From: Methylococcaceae bacterium | GTDB taxonomy: Bacteria > Pseudomonadota > Gammaproteobacteria > Methylococcales > Methylomonadaceae | Assembly (NCBI GenBank): GCA_030699345.1 | Contig: JAUYMX010000006.1 | Span: 1-13,966, forward strand | Length of the DNA stretch: 13,966 nucleotides | Direction: 5' to 3' | Part shown: positions 1-6,940 of the stretch, piece by piece | Position numbering within the stretch: the stretch's first letter is position 1 | Layout of the letters: each line of letters begins with the position of its first letter | Translations under genes and position numbers: made by a program | Notes under the pieces: model-generated | What the model saw: only the letters and a program-made list of their open reading frames with translations | Database searches by the model: none | What the model was told of the DNA's origin: nothing

Positions 1-2
1 GT

Positions 3-482
3 GTTGGAGCCGCGCGTTATTTTTATCGACGTAAAGCTGACGTGGCGATTTTCATGGATGAAATCAATAAATACCATATTGAAGAACATCCGGTGCAACG
101 TTTCATGGATGACTGGAACCGAAGTAGCGCCCAGCAAAAAGCCGCACTTTCCGAAGACTGGATTATTCGGCCCTACAGAAATACCGGGCGCTTTGGGGAG
201 CAAATAATTAACGTTGAAATTATCAATGCCCAGCAAAAAAACGTGCCGCAACTGGAAGATATTAACGGTAAAAAAGGCACCTCACTGCATAACCTGTTAA
301 CTCGTTTTGATCGTCAGGCAGGTTATCCCTTTGCGTGGTTCTTTTATATGGTCAAAGGCAAGCTGGTGTCTCCGCACACTGGTATCGCTGTTTTTAAGGA
401 TGTTAGCGGAGATTTTTCTTACTTACCCGAACGTGATGTCGCTGTCCTAAAAGACTGGGTCAACACGCCTTATAACGTGTAG
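3..482 (+). CDS. Unidentified protein, 5'-truncated by window edge
   Basis: The frame is open from the left edge to a TAG at 480-482, giving at least 159 residues. No start near 42 (GTG) or 54 (ATG) has a Shine-Dalgarno sequence, and the upstream residues (VGAARYFYRRKADVAIF) read like protein, so the gene probably begins outside the window. The sequence is soluble and mixed, rich in aromatic residues (for example YPFAWFFYMVKGK), with no signal peptide, membrane segment or catalytic motif I recognise. I cannot assign a family. It lies 52 bp upstream of the Nif11-type gene on the same strand and may be co-transcribed with it. Confidence 0.6.
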   Translation, partial: VGAARYFYRRKADVAIFMDEINKYHIEEHPVQRFMDDWNRSSAQQKAALSEDWIIRPYRNTGRFGEQIINVEIINAQQKNVPQLEDINGKKGTSLHNLLTRFDRQAGYPFAWFFYMVKGKLVSPHTGIAVFKDVSGDFSYLPERDVAVLKDWVNTPYNV

Positions 483-534
483 CAACAACACTGGCATTTC
501 ATCATCTTTTTTATCAACAACAGGAGTAAATATT

Positions 535-753
535 ATGGCAATCGCACAAATCAAAGCCTTTTCTGAACATGCAAAAACAGATCCTGAATTAAAGGAAAAA
601 CTGTTAGCGGTACAAAAAATCAGGGAACTCATTGCATTAGGCAAGGAATACAACTTTGAACTCGATGAAGTAGAACTGTATCCACCCAACGAACCGCAAT
701 TCGTCGAAGAACAACTTTCTGAAAAAATGGCTAAAGCCTTGTTGAGAGTTTAA
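535..753 (+). CDS. Nif11-domain small protein
   Basis: A 72-residue protein starting at ATG 535, with a clear Shine-Dalgarno AGGAG at 522-526. The N-terminal part (AQIKAFSEHAKTDPELKEKL followed by a helix and 'ALGKEYNFELDEVEL') matches the general pattern of the Nif11 domain: F..., D-P-E-L..., then a G-x-x-F segment. Nif11 proteins occur near nitrogen fixation genes in diazotrophs, and the domain also serves as a leader for ribosomally made peptides. The double-glycine cleavage site typical of precursor peptides is absent here: the protein ends in MAKALLRV. A stand-alone Nif11-like protein is therefore more likely than a peptide precursor. Its specific role is unknown. Confidence 0.65.
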   Translation: MAIAQIKAFSEHAKTDPELKEKLLAVQKIRELIALGKEYNFELDEVELYPPNEPQFVEEQLSEKMAKALLRV

Positions 754-775
754 AGAGGGTCTCAAAAAAATTGCA

Positions 776-814
776 CTTCGGCTGTTCGACGGTGAGCTTG
801 TCGAACAGTCGAAG
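776..814. repeat. Palindromic intergenic repeat (TTCGACAAGCTC family)
   Basis: Arms at 776-790 and 800-814 are complementary over 15 bp except one G-T position, around a 9-bp loop. The core CTGTTCGAC / GTCGAACAG is perfect. It lies just after the Nif11-type gene and could fold as a hairpin at the mRNA end, but no clean T tract follows directly. A 13-bp stretch, GAGCTTGTCGAAC (794-806), recurs in inverse orientation at 13779-13791. Confidence 0.8.
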
Positions 815-939
815 CATGAATGGATAATTTTTAAAGGTTCCCATAACAGTTTGCTTGTTTTTTAATAAACACAGCCCTTATTTTTGTAAATCTGTACTCG
901 AGAATTCATCACCCTCCTGATTCTGTTTTGGAATTGTCC

Positions 940-1034
940 TGGTTAGTAAAGTATGCCCCGTCGATCAGCAAAAGGATTGACAGCCATAGCCCCCCCCTGC
1001 ATCGCAGCTTCGGTGCGGGGCTTTTTACTAACCA
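940..1034 (+). promoter_or_regulatory. Structured leader with competing terminator and antiterminator folds
   Basis: This lies directly upstream of the first Nit1C gene. Fold A: AGCCCC (988-993) pairs with GGGGCT (1017-1022), followed by TTTT, which resembles an intrinsic terminator. Fold B: TGGTTAGTAAA (940-950) pairs perfectly with TTTACTAACCA (1024-1034), and GCCCCG (955-960) with CGGGGC (1016-1021). Fold B uses the same GGGGC strand, so the two folds exclude each other. A further hairpin, GTCGATC (960-966) with GATTGAC (975-981, one G-U), sits inside fold B. The Shine-Dalgarno GGGAG (1037-1041) lies just outside. This is consistent with an attenuator or riboswitch; the ligand or factor is unknown, and I recognise no named riboswitch class. 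No convincing -35/-10 or sigma-54 promoter was found at 754-940. Confidence 0.5.
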
Positions 1035-1047
1035 CCGGGAGATTTTC

Positions 1048-1530
1048 ATGCCAGCAGTTACCACTCCAGCCCACCAAAATGGCGATTTTTTTGTCGATTT
1101 CGAAGAAAAAGTCTTCGAAGACGTCAAGGCCGAACCCGGCCAGAAAGCCTTGGTCAAATTCCACACCGTCGCCTTCGAAGGCTCGATCGGCTTCGTCAAT
1201 CTGTTGCAGGCCACCCGTTTACAACGCAAGGGATTCGAAACCTCCATCCTGTTATACGGCCCCGGCGTGACCTTAGGTATTCAACGCGGTTTTCCGCGCC
1301 TGGGTGACGAAGCGTTTCCCGGTCATCAAAACTACGCCAACCAAATCGCCAAATTTATCGAAGCAGGCGGCAAAGTCTATGCCTGCCGGTTTGCCTTGCA
1401 AGCCTTGTACGGTCATGGGGAACCAAGTTTGGTCCCTGGCATTCGCCCGATCAGCCCATTAGATGTGTTAGACATCGTGCTGATACATCAGCGCGAAAAC
1501 GCCTTCATTCTGGATACCTGGACGCTGTAA
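1048..1530 (+). CDS. Sll0783/MSMEG_0572 family nitrogen-starvation protein
   Basis: First gene of the Nit1C-type cluster, 160 residues. ATG 1048 is chosen because GGGAG (1037-1041) precedes it; the frame is open further upstream, but that part is the structured leader. The sequence (VDFEEKVFEDVKAEPGQKAL, then a long segment ending HQRENAFILDTWTL) fits the DsrE-like Sll0783 family. In Synechocystis, Sll0783 is induced by nitrogen starvation and is needed for polyhydroxybutyrate accumulation then; its biochemical activity is not established. It is followed by a 210-bp gap holding two palindromic repeats before the nitrilase gene, an unusual break in an otherwise tightly packed operon. Family assignment is firm because all expected partners follow in order. 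Confidence 0.88.
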   Translation: MPAVTTPAHQNGDFFVDFEEKVFEDVKAEPGQKALVKFHTVAFEGSIGFVNLLQATRLQRKGFETSILLYGPGVTLGIQRGFPRLGDEAFPGHQNYANQIAKFIEAGGKVYACRFALQALYGHGEPSLVPGIRPISPLDVLDIVLIHQRENAFILDTWTL

Positions 1531-1542
1531 ACCGAAATTCGC

Positions 1543-1602
1543 GTAGGGTACGCAGCGCGTACCTTCTGCTCATTTTGAAAAGGTACGCGCTGCGTACCCT
1601 AC
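1543..1602. repeat. Perfect palindromic repeat, 23-bp arms
   Basis: Arms at 1543-1565 and 1580-1602 are perfectly complementary around a 14-bp loop. The outer end is GTAGGGTACGC and the mirror ends in GCGTACCCTAC. It starts 12 bp after the stop of the Sll0783-type gene, inside the operon, and would form a very stable hairpin in the mRNA. No T tract follows. Confidence 0.92.
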
Positions 1603-1624
1603 ACAATTTCATCCGATTAAATAT

Positions 1625-1698
1625 GTAGGGTGGATAAGCGAAGCGCATCCACCAATAGAAAACTCGACAGGTAGATGCGCTCTGCTTATCCACCCTAC
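1625..1698. repeat. Palindromic repeat, 25-bp arms (GTAGGGTGGATAAGCG family)
   Basis: Arms at 1625-1649 and 1674-1698 match with two mismatches around a 24-bp loop. A single-sided copy of the same unit occurs at 6941-6969. Together with the preceding palindrome it fills the gap between operon genes one and two. The nitrilase frame stays open through the right arm (from 1675), but that is a chance reading of the repeat. Confidence 0.9.
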
Positions 1699-1740
1699 CG
1701 TTATCAGCTTTCAAGACAACCCGCAATAGGAGTACAGATT

Positions 1741-2751
1741 GTGACCCATCCCAACATCGTCAGAGCGGCGGCGGTACAGATGTCGCCGGTGTTTGAATCC
1801 GCCACCGCGACTTGTGACAAAGTTTGCCAGGCCATCAGCGACGCTGCCGCCAAGGGTGCGCAGATCGTCGTATTCCCGGAAACCTTCGTGCCCTACTACC
1901 CGTATTTTTCCTTTGTATTGCCACCGGTCGCCCAGGGCCGCGAACATTTGAAGCTTTACGATTATGCGCCGACGGTACCGGGATCGGTCACCGATGCGGT
2001 CGCGGCACAAGCCAAGGCCCACGGCATCGTGGTGGTGTTGGGGGTCAACGAGCGTGACCACGGCAGCCTCTATAACACCCAATTGATCTTCGATGAAACG
2101 GGTCGACTGGCGCTGAAACGCCGCAAGATCACGCCGACTTATCACGAACGCATGATCTGGGGCCAAGGCGACGCTACGGGCTTAAAAGTCGTCGAAACCG
2201 GCATCGGCCGCATCGGCGCGCTGGCTTGCTGGGAACATTACAACCCGCTGGCCCGATATGCCTTGATGGCCCAGCACGAACAAATCCATTGCAGCCAGTT
2301 TCCGGGCTCGTTGGTTGGCCCTATTTTTGCCGACCAGATCGAAGTGACAATACGCCACCATGCCCTGGAATCCGGCTGCTTCGTGGTCAACGCCACCGGC
2401 TGGCTGACCGAGGAGCAAATCGATTCAGTCACCACCGACCCAACCTTGCAAAAAGCCCTGCGCGGCGGTTGCTGCACAGCGATTATCTCGCCGGAAGGCC
2501 AGCACGTCGTCGAACCCTTGCGCGAAGGCGAAGGCATCCTGATCGCCGATCTGGACATGAGCCTGATCACCAAGCGCAAACGTATGATGGATTCGGTCGG
2601 CCATTACGCCCGTCCGGAACTATTGAGCCTGCGCATAGACGACCGTCCCACCGCACCTATGTTCAGCGATACACCCGCCAACAGCACCTCAGAACCTTTT
2701 TCCAAACCCATTCATCAAGGTGATCAGCATGAATCAATCACTGTTAGCTGA
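1741..2751 (+). CDS. Nit6803-type nitrilase (Nit1C cluster)
   Basis: A 336-residue carbon-nitrogen hydrolase that converts a nitrile to carboxylic acid and ammonia. The start is GTG 1741, preceded by AGGAG at 1728-1732 with ideal spacing; the longer frame from 1675 runs into a repeat and is rejected. The catalytic triad is visible: Glu47 (FPETFVPYYPYF), Lys129 (KRRKITPTYHER) and Cys163 (ALACWEHYNPLARY). Each is six residues below the Glu53/Lys135/Cys169 of Synechocystis Nit6803, and long stretches match that enzyme closely as I remember it. Nit6803-type enzymes accept aliphatic dinitriles such as fumaronitrile, and Nit1C nitrilases of pseudomonads are tied to cyanide use. The 3' end overlaps the radical SAM gene by 23 bp. 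The natural substrate here cannot be read from sequence. Confidence 0.95.
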   Translation: MTHPNIVRAAAVQMSPVFESATATCDKVCQAISDAAAKGAQIVVFPETFVPYYPYFSFVLPPVAQGREHLKLYDYAPTVPGSVTDAVAAQAKAHGIVVVLGVNERDHGSLYNTQLIFDETGRLALKRRKITPTYHERMIWGQGDATGLKVVETGIGRIGALACWEHYNPLARYALMAQHEQIHCSQFPGSLVGPIFADQIEVTIRHHALESGCFVVNATGWLTEEQIDSVTTDPTLQKALRGGCCTAIISPEGQHVVEPLREGEGILIADLDMSLITKRKRMMDSVGHYARPELLSLRIDDRPTAPMFSDTPANSTSEPFSKPIHQGDQHESITVS

Positions 2752-3841
2752 AGCAGGATCGGCGGGCCTGATTGCCGATTTGCAATCCTTTGGGCTACGC
2801 CTGGAAGACAGCGAAGTCGGCATCACCGGTCGTCGCGGCGGTGCAGGCCCATCCGATCATAAAGCCGTTAACCTGGCAGGTCGTACGGTGATGATACCGA
2901 TCGCCACCGCCTCGGCCTACGAATCGCCGTTCGTTGCCAGCCGCCCCGACCAACACGGCATCAGCGTGATCCGCCGCGACGGCATCGTGGTAAGCCACAT
3001 CGAATTTCCGCGCCAACCGCGTTTTTACGATTTGCAAACCGCCGACGGCATTCCCTATTCGCAGATCGCCACCTTGCACTCGTCGGACGTGTTGGCCACC
3101 ACGTTGCTGCAATCCTGCATCCGTTACGGCAACCGCAAGACCTCATGTCAATTCTGCGCCATCGGCCAGTCGCTTGCAGCCGGTAAAACTATTTTAAGAA
3201 AGACGCCCGAGCAATTGGCCGAGGTGGCCAAAGCTGCCGTCGAGTTGGACGCCGTCAAACACATGGTGATGACCACCGGCACGCCGAATCTGACCGACCG
3301 CGGCGCTGCGCTACTCTGCGAAAGCGCCAGTGCCGTGAAGGCCGTGGTCGATCTGCCGATTCAAGGCCAATGCGAGCCGCCGGACGATGACATTTGGTTT
3401 GAACGCATGAAAGCCGCCGGTATCGACAGCTTGGGCATGCACCTGGAAGCGGTGACGCCGGAGGTGCGTGCCCGCATCATGCCCGGCAAGGCAGGGGTTC
3501 CGATGGAACGCTACATGGACGCCTTCGACGCGGCGGTAGCGGTATTTGGCCGAGGTCAGGTCAGCACTTATATCCTGGCTGGACTCGGCGATACGCCCGA
3601 AGCCATTTTGACGATGTCCGAACAGTTGATCGTCAAAGGCGTTTACCCGTTCGTGGTGCCGTTTGTGCCGATTACCGGTACGCCGCTGGAGAAACATCCC
3701 GCACCGACGCCGACTTTCATGGCGCAAATCCTGCCGCAATTGGGCGCGATGTTGAAACAAGCAAACTTGCTATCCCACGATATGAAAGCCGGTTGCGCCA
3801 AATGCGGCGCCTGCTCGGCACTGGCCAGCTACGAGGTGTGA
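2729..3841 (+). CDS. MSMEG_0568 family radical SAM protein
   Basis: A 370-residue protein. ATG 2729 is preferred over GTG 2720 because AAGGTGA (2717-2723) sits just upstream. The iron-sulfur site is C130, C140, C143 (CIRYGNRKTSCQFC), spaced Cx9CxxC rather than the usual Cx3CxxC; Elp3 shows similar wide spacing. A second cluster, C356-x2-C359-x2-C362, is at the C-terminus and may bind an auxiliary cluster. Segments such as VMTTGTPNLTDRG and LGMHLEAVTPEVR fit a SAM-barrel core. The reaction is unknown. It overlaps the nitrilase by 23 bp, and its stop is one base before the next ATG, so translation is probably coupled. A fixed partner of the nitrilase in Nit1C clusters. Confidence 0.92.
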   Translation: MNQSLLAEAGSAGLIADLQSFGLRLEDSEVGITGRRGGAGPSDHKAVNLAGRTVMIPIATASAYESPFVASRPDQHGISVIRRDGIVVSHIEFPRQPRFYDLQTADGIPYSQIATLHSSDVLATTLLQSCIRYGNRKTSCQFCAIGQSLAAGKTILRKTPEQLAEVAKAAVELDAVKHMVMTTGTPNLTDRGAALLCESASAVKAVVDLPIQGQCEPPDDDIWFERMKAAGIDSLGMHLEAVTPEVRARIMPGKAGVPMERYMDAFDAAVAVFGRGQVSTYILAGLGDTPEAILTMSEQLIVKGVYPFVVPFVPITGTPLEKHPAPTPTFMAQILPQLGAMLKQANLLSHDMKAGCAKCGACSALASYEV

Positions 3842-3842
3842 A

Positions 3843-4376
3843 ATGTTGATAGAGAACTTTAAACCGTATTTTGCCAACGAATACCTGATCAAATTCGTCA
3901 CCCAGGATTGGGAGCGTAAGCAAATGCTGGCACTGCGCCAGGCGGTGTTCTGCGAGGAACAAGGCATCTTCGCAGGCGACGATCTGGACGAAATCGCCAC
4001 GCACATCGTCGCCATCGCCTGCGTCGCCGGTCTTCCGGACAGCGTGGTTGGTACCGTGCGCATTCATCAAGAAAAACCCGGTGTTTGGTGAGGATCAAGA
4101 TTGGCCGTCGATCAGGACTACCGTAAACAAGGTAGTCTCGGCGCGGCGTTGATCAAGCTGGCGGTAACATCCGCCCATGCCCAGGGCTGCAATACCTTTT
4201 TGGCCCAAGTGCAGGCCCGCAACCAATTGCTGTTCCGTCGTCTGCATTGGCGCTCGCTAAAGGAAATCGAGATACACAATCGACCGCATTATCTTATGCA
4301 GGCCGATCTGGAGTGGTATCCGCCCTATGCCGACGGCGCCATCGGTTTCGTCGCTACCTCACGGGTTGCGGCATGA
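3843..4376 (+). pseudogene. Sll0786-type GNAT acetyltransferase interrupted by in-frame TGA
   Basis: One continuous reading frame of 177 codons holds a complete GNAT-fold protein except for a TGA at 4089-4091 (codon 83). The text around it reads EKPGVW-stop-GSRLAVDQDYRKQG. In the MSMEG_0567/Sll0786 family as I remember it a second Trp stands here (GxWWGSRLAV), so a single G to A change (TGG to TGA) explains it. The acetyl-CoA loop (YRKQGSLGAALIKLAV) lies after the stop. GAGGATCA follows and a TTG at 4101 is suitably spaced, so a separate 91-residue C-terminal half could be made by reinitiation. The gene starts one base after the radical SAM stop and ends in an ATGA overlap with the next gene. 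A pseudogene, a split enzyme or a sequence error all remain possible. Confidence 0.85.
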
Positions 4377-5440
4377 GTACGCTGGCCGAATTAACCTTGA
4401 GCATCCGGCAAGGCTTAGGGCTGGCACATAAGCGTGACATTGCCGAGGTGATAGATAAGCTCTATGGCTCCCAAGTCGTAGGCCGGAATAAGCCGCTAGG
4501 CGTTTCCGGCGAGGGCTTGCCGGAAACGCCCGCCTTGGTTAACGCCGGACGGGCTTATTCCGGCCTACAAGACTATACGGTTGGCGACGACTGCGCCGTC
4601 ATCCCCGACGGCAAAGGCTACCTGCTGCTTGCAACTGAAGGTTACTTGAACGACTTCGTTGCCACCCAGCCCTGGTTCGCAGGCTATTGCGGGGTGATGG
4701 TCAACGTTAGCGACATTTATGCGATGGGCGGTCGGCCGATTGCGGTGGTCGATGCGATCTGGAGCGACGGTGCCTCCCAAGCCAAGCCGATACTGGAAGG
4801 TATGACAACCGCCTCGCAAGTTTACGGCGTGCCGGTAGTCGGCGGCCACAGCAATCTACGCAACGACCGCCCGCAGTTGTCGGTGGCTATCCTGGGCCGC
4901 GCCCAAAAACTGCTCAGCAGTTTCGCCGCCAAACCGGGCCAGCAACTGCTCGCAGCCATCGATTTGCGGGGCCATTTTCGTGAACCCTATCTGTGGTGGG
5001 ATGCCAGCACCGGCGCGCCGCCCGAACGCTTACGCGAAGACTTGGAATTACTGCCGACCTTGGCCGACACCGGCTTATGTGCTTCGGCCAAAGACATCAG
5101 CAATGCCGGTGTGATCGGCACCCTATTGATGCTGCTGGAATGCTCTGGTTTGGGAGGCATAATCGACATCAACGCGATACCGCGTCCTTCAAATATCGAT
5201 TTGCCACGTTGGTTGCGCTGCTTCCCGAGCTTCGGATTCGTACTCAGCGTCGATGCCGACGACAGCAATGCGGTAATCGAATTATTCAAACAACGCGACA
5301 TCGCCTGCGCAGTAATTGGCACGACCGACGCCAGCCGCCAAATGTGGCTCGCCAATAGCGATGAAAAACAATTGCTCTGGGATTTAAACGAAGAGCCTTT
5401 GATCGGCTGCGGCCCGCAACCTCAGGGAATCCCGGCATGA
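4373..5440 (+). CDS. Sll0787/MSMEG_0567-type AIR-synthase-like protein with repeat-encoded insert
   Basis: A 355-residue PurM/SelD/ThiL-fold protein of the Nit1C cluster, which presumably uses ATP. ATG 4373 overlaps the GNAT stop (ATGA). The metal/nucleotide motif GDDCAVIPDG follows at about residues 70-79, and VVGGHSNLR and SAKDISNAGVIGTL fit the family core. In Mycobacterium this domain is fused to the GNAT as MSMEG_0567; here, as in Synechocystis, the two are separate. Residues 35-66 are encoded by a palindromic DNA repeat inserted in frame (see 4478-4568). Without it the text would read KLYGSQDYTVGDDCAV. The insert precedes the nucleotide-binding motif, so the protein may still fold. The 3' end forms an ATGA with a frame opening at 5437. 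Confidence 0.9.
   Translation: MSTLAELTLSIRQGLGLAHKRDIAEVIDKLYGSQVVGRNKPLGVSGEGLPETPALVNAGRAYSGLQDYTVGDDCAVIPDGKGYLLLATEGYLNDFVATQPWFAGYCGVMVNVSDIYAMGGRPIAVVDAIWSDGASQAKPILEGMTTASQVYGVPVVGGHSNLRNDRPQLSVAILGRAQKLLSSFAAKPGQQLLAAIDLRGHFREPYLWWDASTGAPPERLREDLELLPTLADTGLCASAKDISNAGVIGTLLMLLECSGLGGIIDINAIPRPSNIDLPRWLRCFPSFGFVLSVDADDSNAVIELFKQRDIACAVIGTTDASRQMWLANSDEKQLLWDLNEEPLIGCGPQPQGIPA
4478..4568. repeat. Palindromic repeat inserted inside a coding region
   Basis: Outer arms GTAGGCCGGAATAAGCC (4478-4494) and GGCTTATTCCGGCCTAC (4552-4568) are perfectly complementary. Inner arms GGCGTTTCCGGC (4499-4510) and GCCGGAAACGCC (4519-4530) form a second perfect hairpin with an 8-bp loop. CAAG occurs at 4472-4475 and 4568-4571, exactly 96 bp apart, as a target-site duplication or chance direct repeat. 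Removing 96 bp restores a shorter, continuous frame. The base pattern resembles mobile REP-like intergenic elements, and I see no gene inside. Confidence 0.9.
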
Positions 5441-5472
5441 ACAACTTCTTTAACCCCAAAGGAGAAGACCGC

Positions 5473-6645
5473 ATGACTAAGCTGTGTATCGCCATACTGA
5501 CCCATTCCGTCAACCCGCGCGGCGGCGTCGTGCATGCCATGCAACTGGCCGAGGCGCTGCACGACTTGGGGCACGACGTAACGCTGATCGCCGCCGCGGA
5601 ACCCGGCAAGACCTTTTTCAGGCCGACCCGCTGCAAGACTTTATTAATACCGCTGCCGACATTGCCAACCAATTTCACCGAAAGCGTCGGCCAACGCATC
5701 CTGGCCTATAGCAACTATTTTGCAGGGCCTGACGCCGAAAGTTACGACATTTACCACGCCCAGGACGCCATAAGCGGTTGCGCACTGGCCGACTTGACCG
5801 AGCGTGGCGTTATTCAAAATTTCATCCGCACCGTTCATCATCTCGACCACTTTGACGACATCTGGCTAATGGACTGGCAACGCTGGTCATTCCAAGCTGC
5901 CGAGCAAGTGCTGTGTGTTAGCCGCGATTGGCGGGATAAATTGAGTAACGATTACGGCATCAACGCGCGACAGATCAACAACGGCGTCGATACCCGGCGT
6001 TACACGCCCACACCGCAAATCGGAGACGATGATTTACGCAAGGTGCTTGGACTCACCCGAACTGGCCCACTGTTTCTGGCAGTCGGTGGCGTCGAGGCGC
6101 GCAAGAATACCTTGCGTATTTTTACCGCATTCCTCGAGGTATTAAAACAACCCCCCTACGCTCAGTTGATCATCGTCGGCGGTGCCAGTCTGCTAGATCA
6201 TAGCGAGTACCGGCAACAATTCGATGCCGCCGTCGCCGATAGCGGTATTGAGGACCAGCCCGGCCAAGCTCTGGTGATGACCGGCTCCTTGCCCGATGTA
6301 GACATGCCGGTATTGTTCCGGCTGGCCGATGCTTTGGTATTCCCGTCGTTGACCGAAGGCTTTGGTTTAGTGGTGCTGGAAGCCATCGCCTCCGGCACGC
6401 CGGTCATCGTCTCCGCCCGGCCGCCGTTTACCGAATACCTGAAAGCCCACGATTGTATTTGGACCGACCCGGAAGACAGCGCCGCGATAGCTAAGGCGAT
6501 GCATACGGCTGAAGATTTCCCCAAAGACAGTTTACCGGCCATCGCTCAACGCCTGAGTGCCGAGTTTTCCTGGCAAAACTCGGCTCACAACCACTTAAAT
6601 ATTTATCACTCACTGCTTGAAACAAGAGGAACAACCCATGCCTGA
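5473..6645 (+). CDS. MSMEG_0565 family glycosyltransferase (GT4-like)
   Basis: A 390-residue GT-B fold glycosyltransferase. ATG 5473 is chosen because AAAGGAG ends at 5464, eight bases upstream; an in-frame ATG at 5437 overlaps the previous stop but has no comparable site. The N-terminus (LCIAILTHSVNPRGGVVHAM) holds the glycine-rich acceptor/donor loop, and the C-terminal domain carries the EX7E motif at Glu295 and Glu303 (LTEGFGLVVLEAIASGTPV), typical of family 4 retaining enzymes that use a nucleotide sugar. It probably adds a sugar to the product of the nitrilase pathway; neither donor nor acceptor can be told from sequence. It overlaps the next gene by 8 bp. Confidence 0.92.
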   Translation: MTKLCIAILTHSVNPRGGVVHAMQLAEALHDLGHDVTLIAAAEPGKTFFRPTRCKTLLIPLPTLPTNFTESVGQRILAYSNYFAGPDAESYDIYHAQDAISGCALADLTERGVIQNFIRTVHHLDHFDDIWLMDWQRWSFQAAEQVLCVSRDWRDKLSNDYGINARQINNGVDTRRYTPTPQIGDDDLRKVLGLTRTGPLFLAVGGVEARKNTLRIFTAFLEVLKQPPYAQLIIVGGASLLDHSEYRQQFDAAVADSGIEDQPGQALVMTGSLPDVDMPVLFRLADALVFPSLTEGFGLVVLEAIASGTPVIVSARPPFTEYLKAHDCIWTDPEDSAAIAKAMHTAEDFPKDSLPAIAQRLSAEFSWQNSAHNHLNIYHSLLETRGTTHA

Positions 6646-6925
6646 AATGCGTTTCCGCGTCCGCTGGCCGGACCAATCCGAAAGCCTTTGTTATTCACCA
6701 TCGCTGGTGATCAAGGATTTTTTAGAACCCGGCCAAAGCTATCCGCTGGAAGAGTTCGTCAGCCGCAGCCGCGAAGCACTGCAAATCGCCAGCGAGCGAG
6801 TGCGACAGAAATACGGCTACACCTGCTCCAGCGCGATGAGCAAGCTCGCCGACATCGAAGCCGTCGCCACCCGGTTTTGGGACGATGACGCTCCGAGAGT
6901 CACCGTGATCGAGTTCATCGAATAA
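6638..6925 (+). CDS. MSMEG_0570 family nitrogen-starvation protein
   Basis: A 95-residue protein. ATG 6638 is chosen over an in-frame ATG at 6617 because AGAGGAAC lies just upstream and the family begins MPExRFxVRWPD. The sequence contains SPSLVIKDFLEPGQSYPLEE and a helix ending in a segment rich in acidic residues. The gene overlaps the glycosyltransferase stop by 8 bp. No catalytic motif is visible, and the function is unknown beyond its constant presence in Nit1C clusters. Confidence 0.9.
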   Translation: MPEMRFRVRWPDQSESLCYSPSLVIKDFLEPGQSYPLEEFVSRSREALQIASERVRQKYGYTCSSAMSKLADIEAVATRFWDDDAPRVTVIEFIE

Positions 6926-6940
6926 CCCCAATCGAGAAAC

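Noticed and set aside
754..940. Sigma-54 or NtcA-type promoter for the operon
   Set aside because: No TGGC-N-TTGC or GTA-N8-TAC pattern with a proper -10 could be found by eye.
928..1047. Upstream extension of the Sll0783-type frame to 928
   Set aside because: The stretch is the structured leader, and a good Shine-Dalgarno supports ATG 1048.
1543..1698. CRISPR-like array
   Set aside because: The units are palindromes of two different families without regular spacers; no cas genes are present.
1675..1740. Longer nitrilase start at 1675
   Set aside because: It reads through the right arm of a palindromic repeat; AGGAG supports GTG 1741.
4089..4091. TGA as selenocysteine or reassigned Trp codon
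   Set aside because: No SECIS-like hairpin was evident just after it, Sec is not expected in GNATs, and TGA ends several other genes here.
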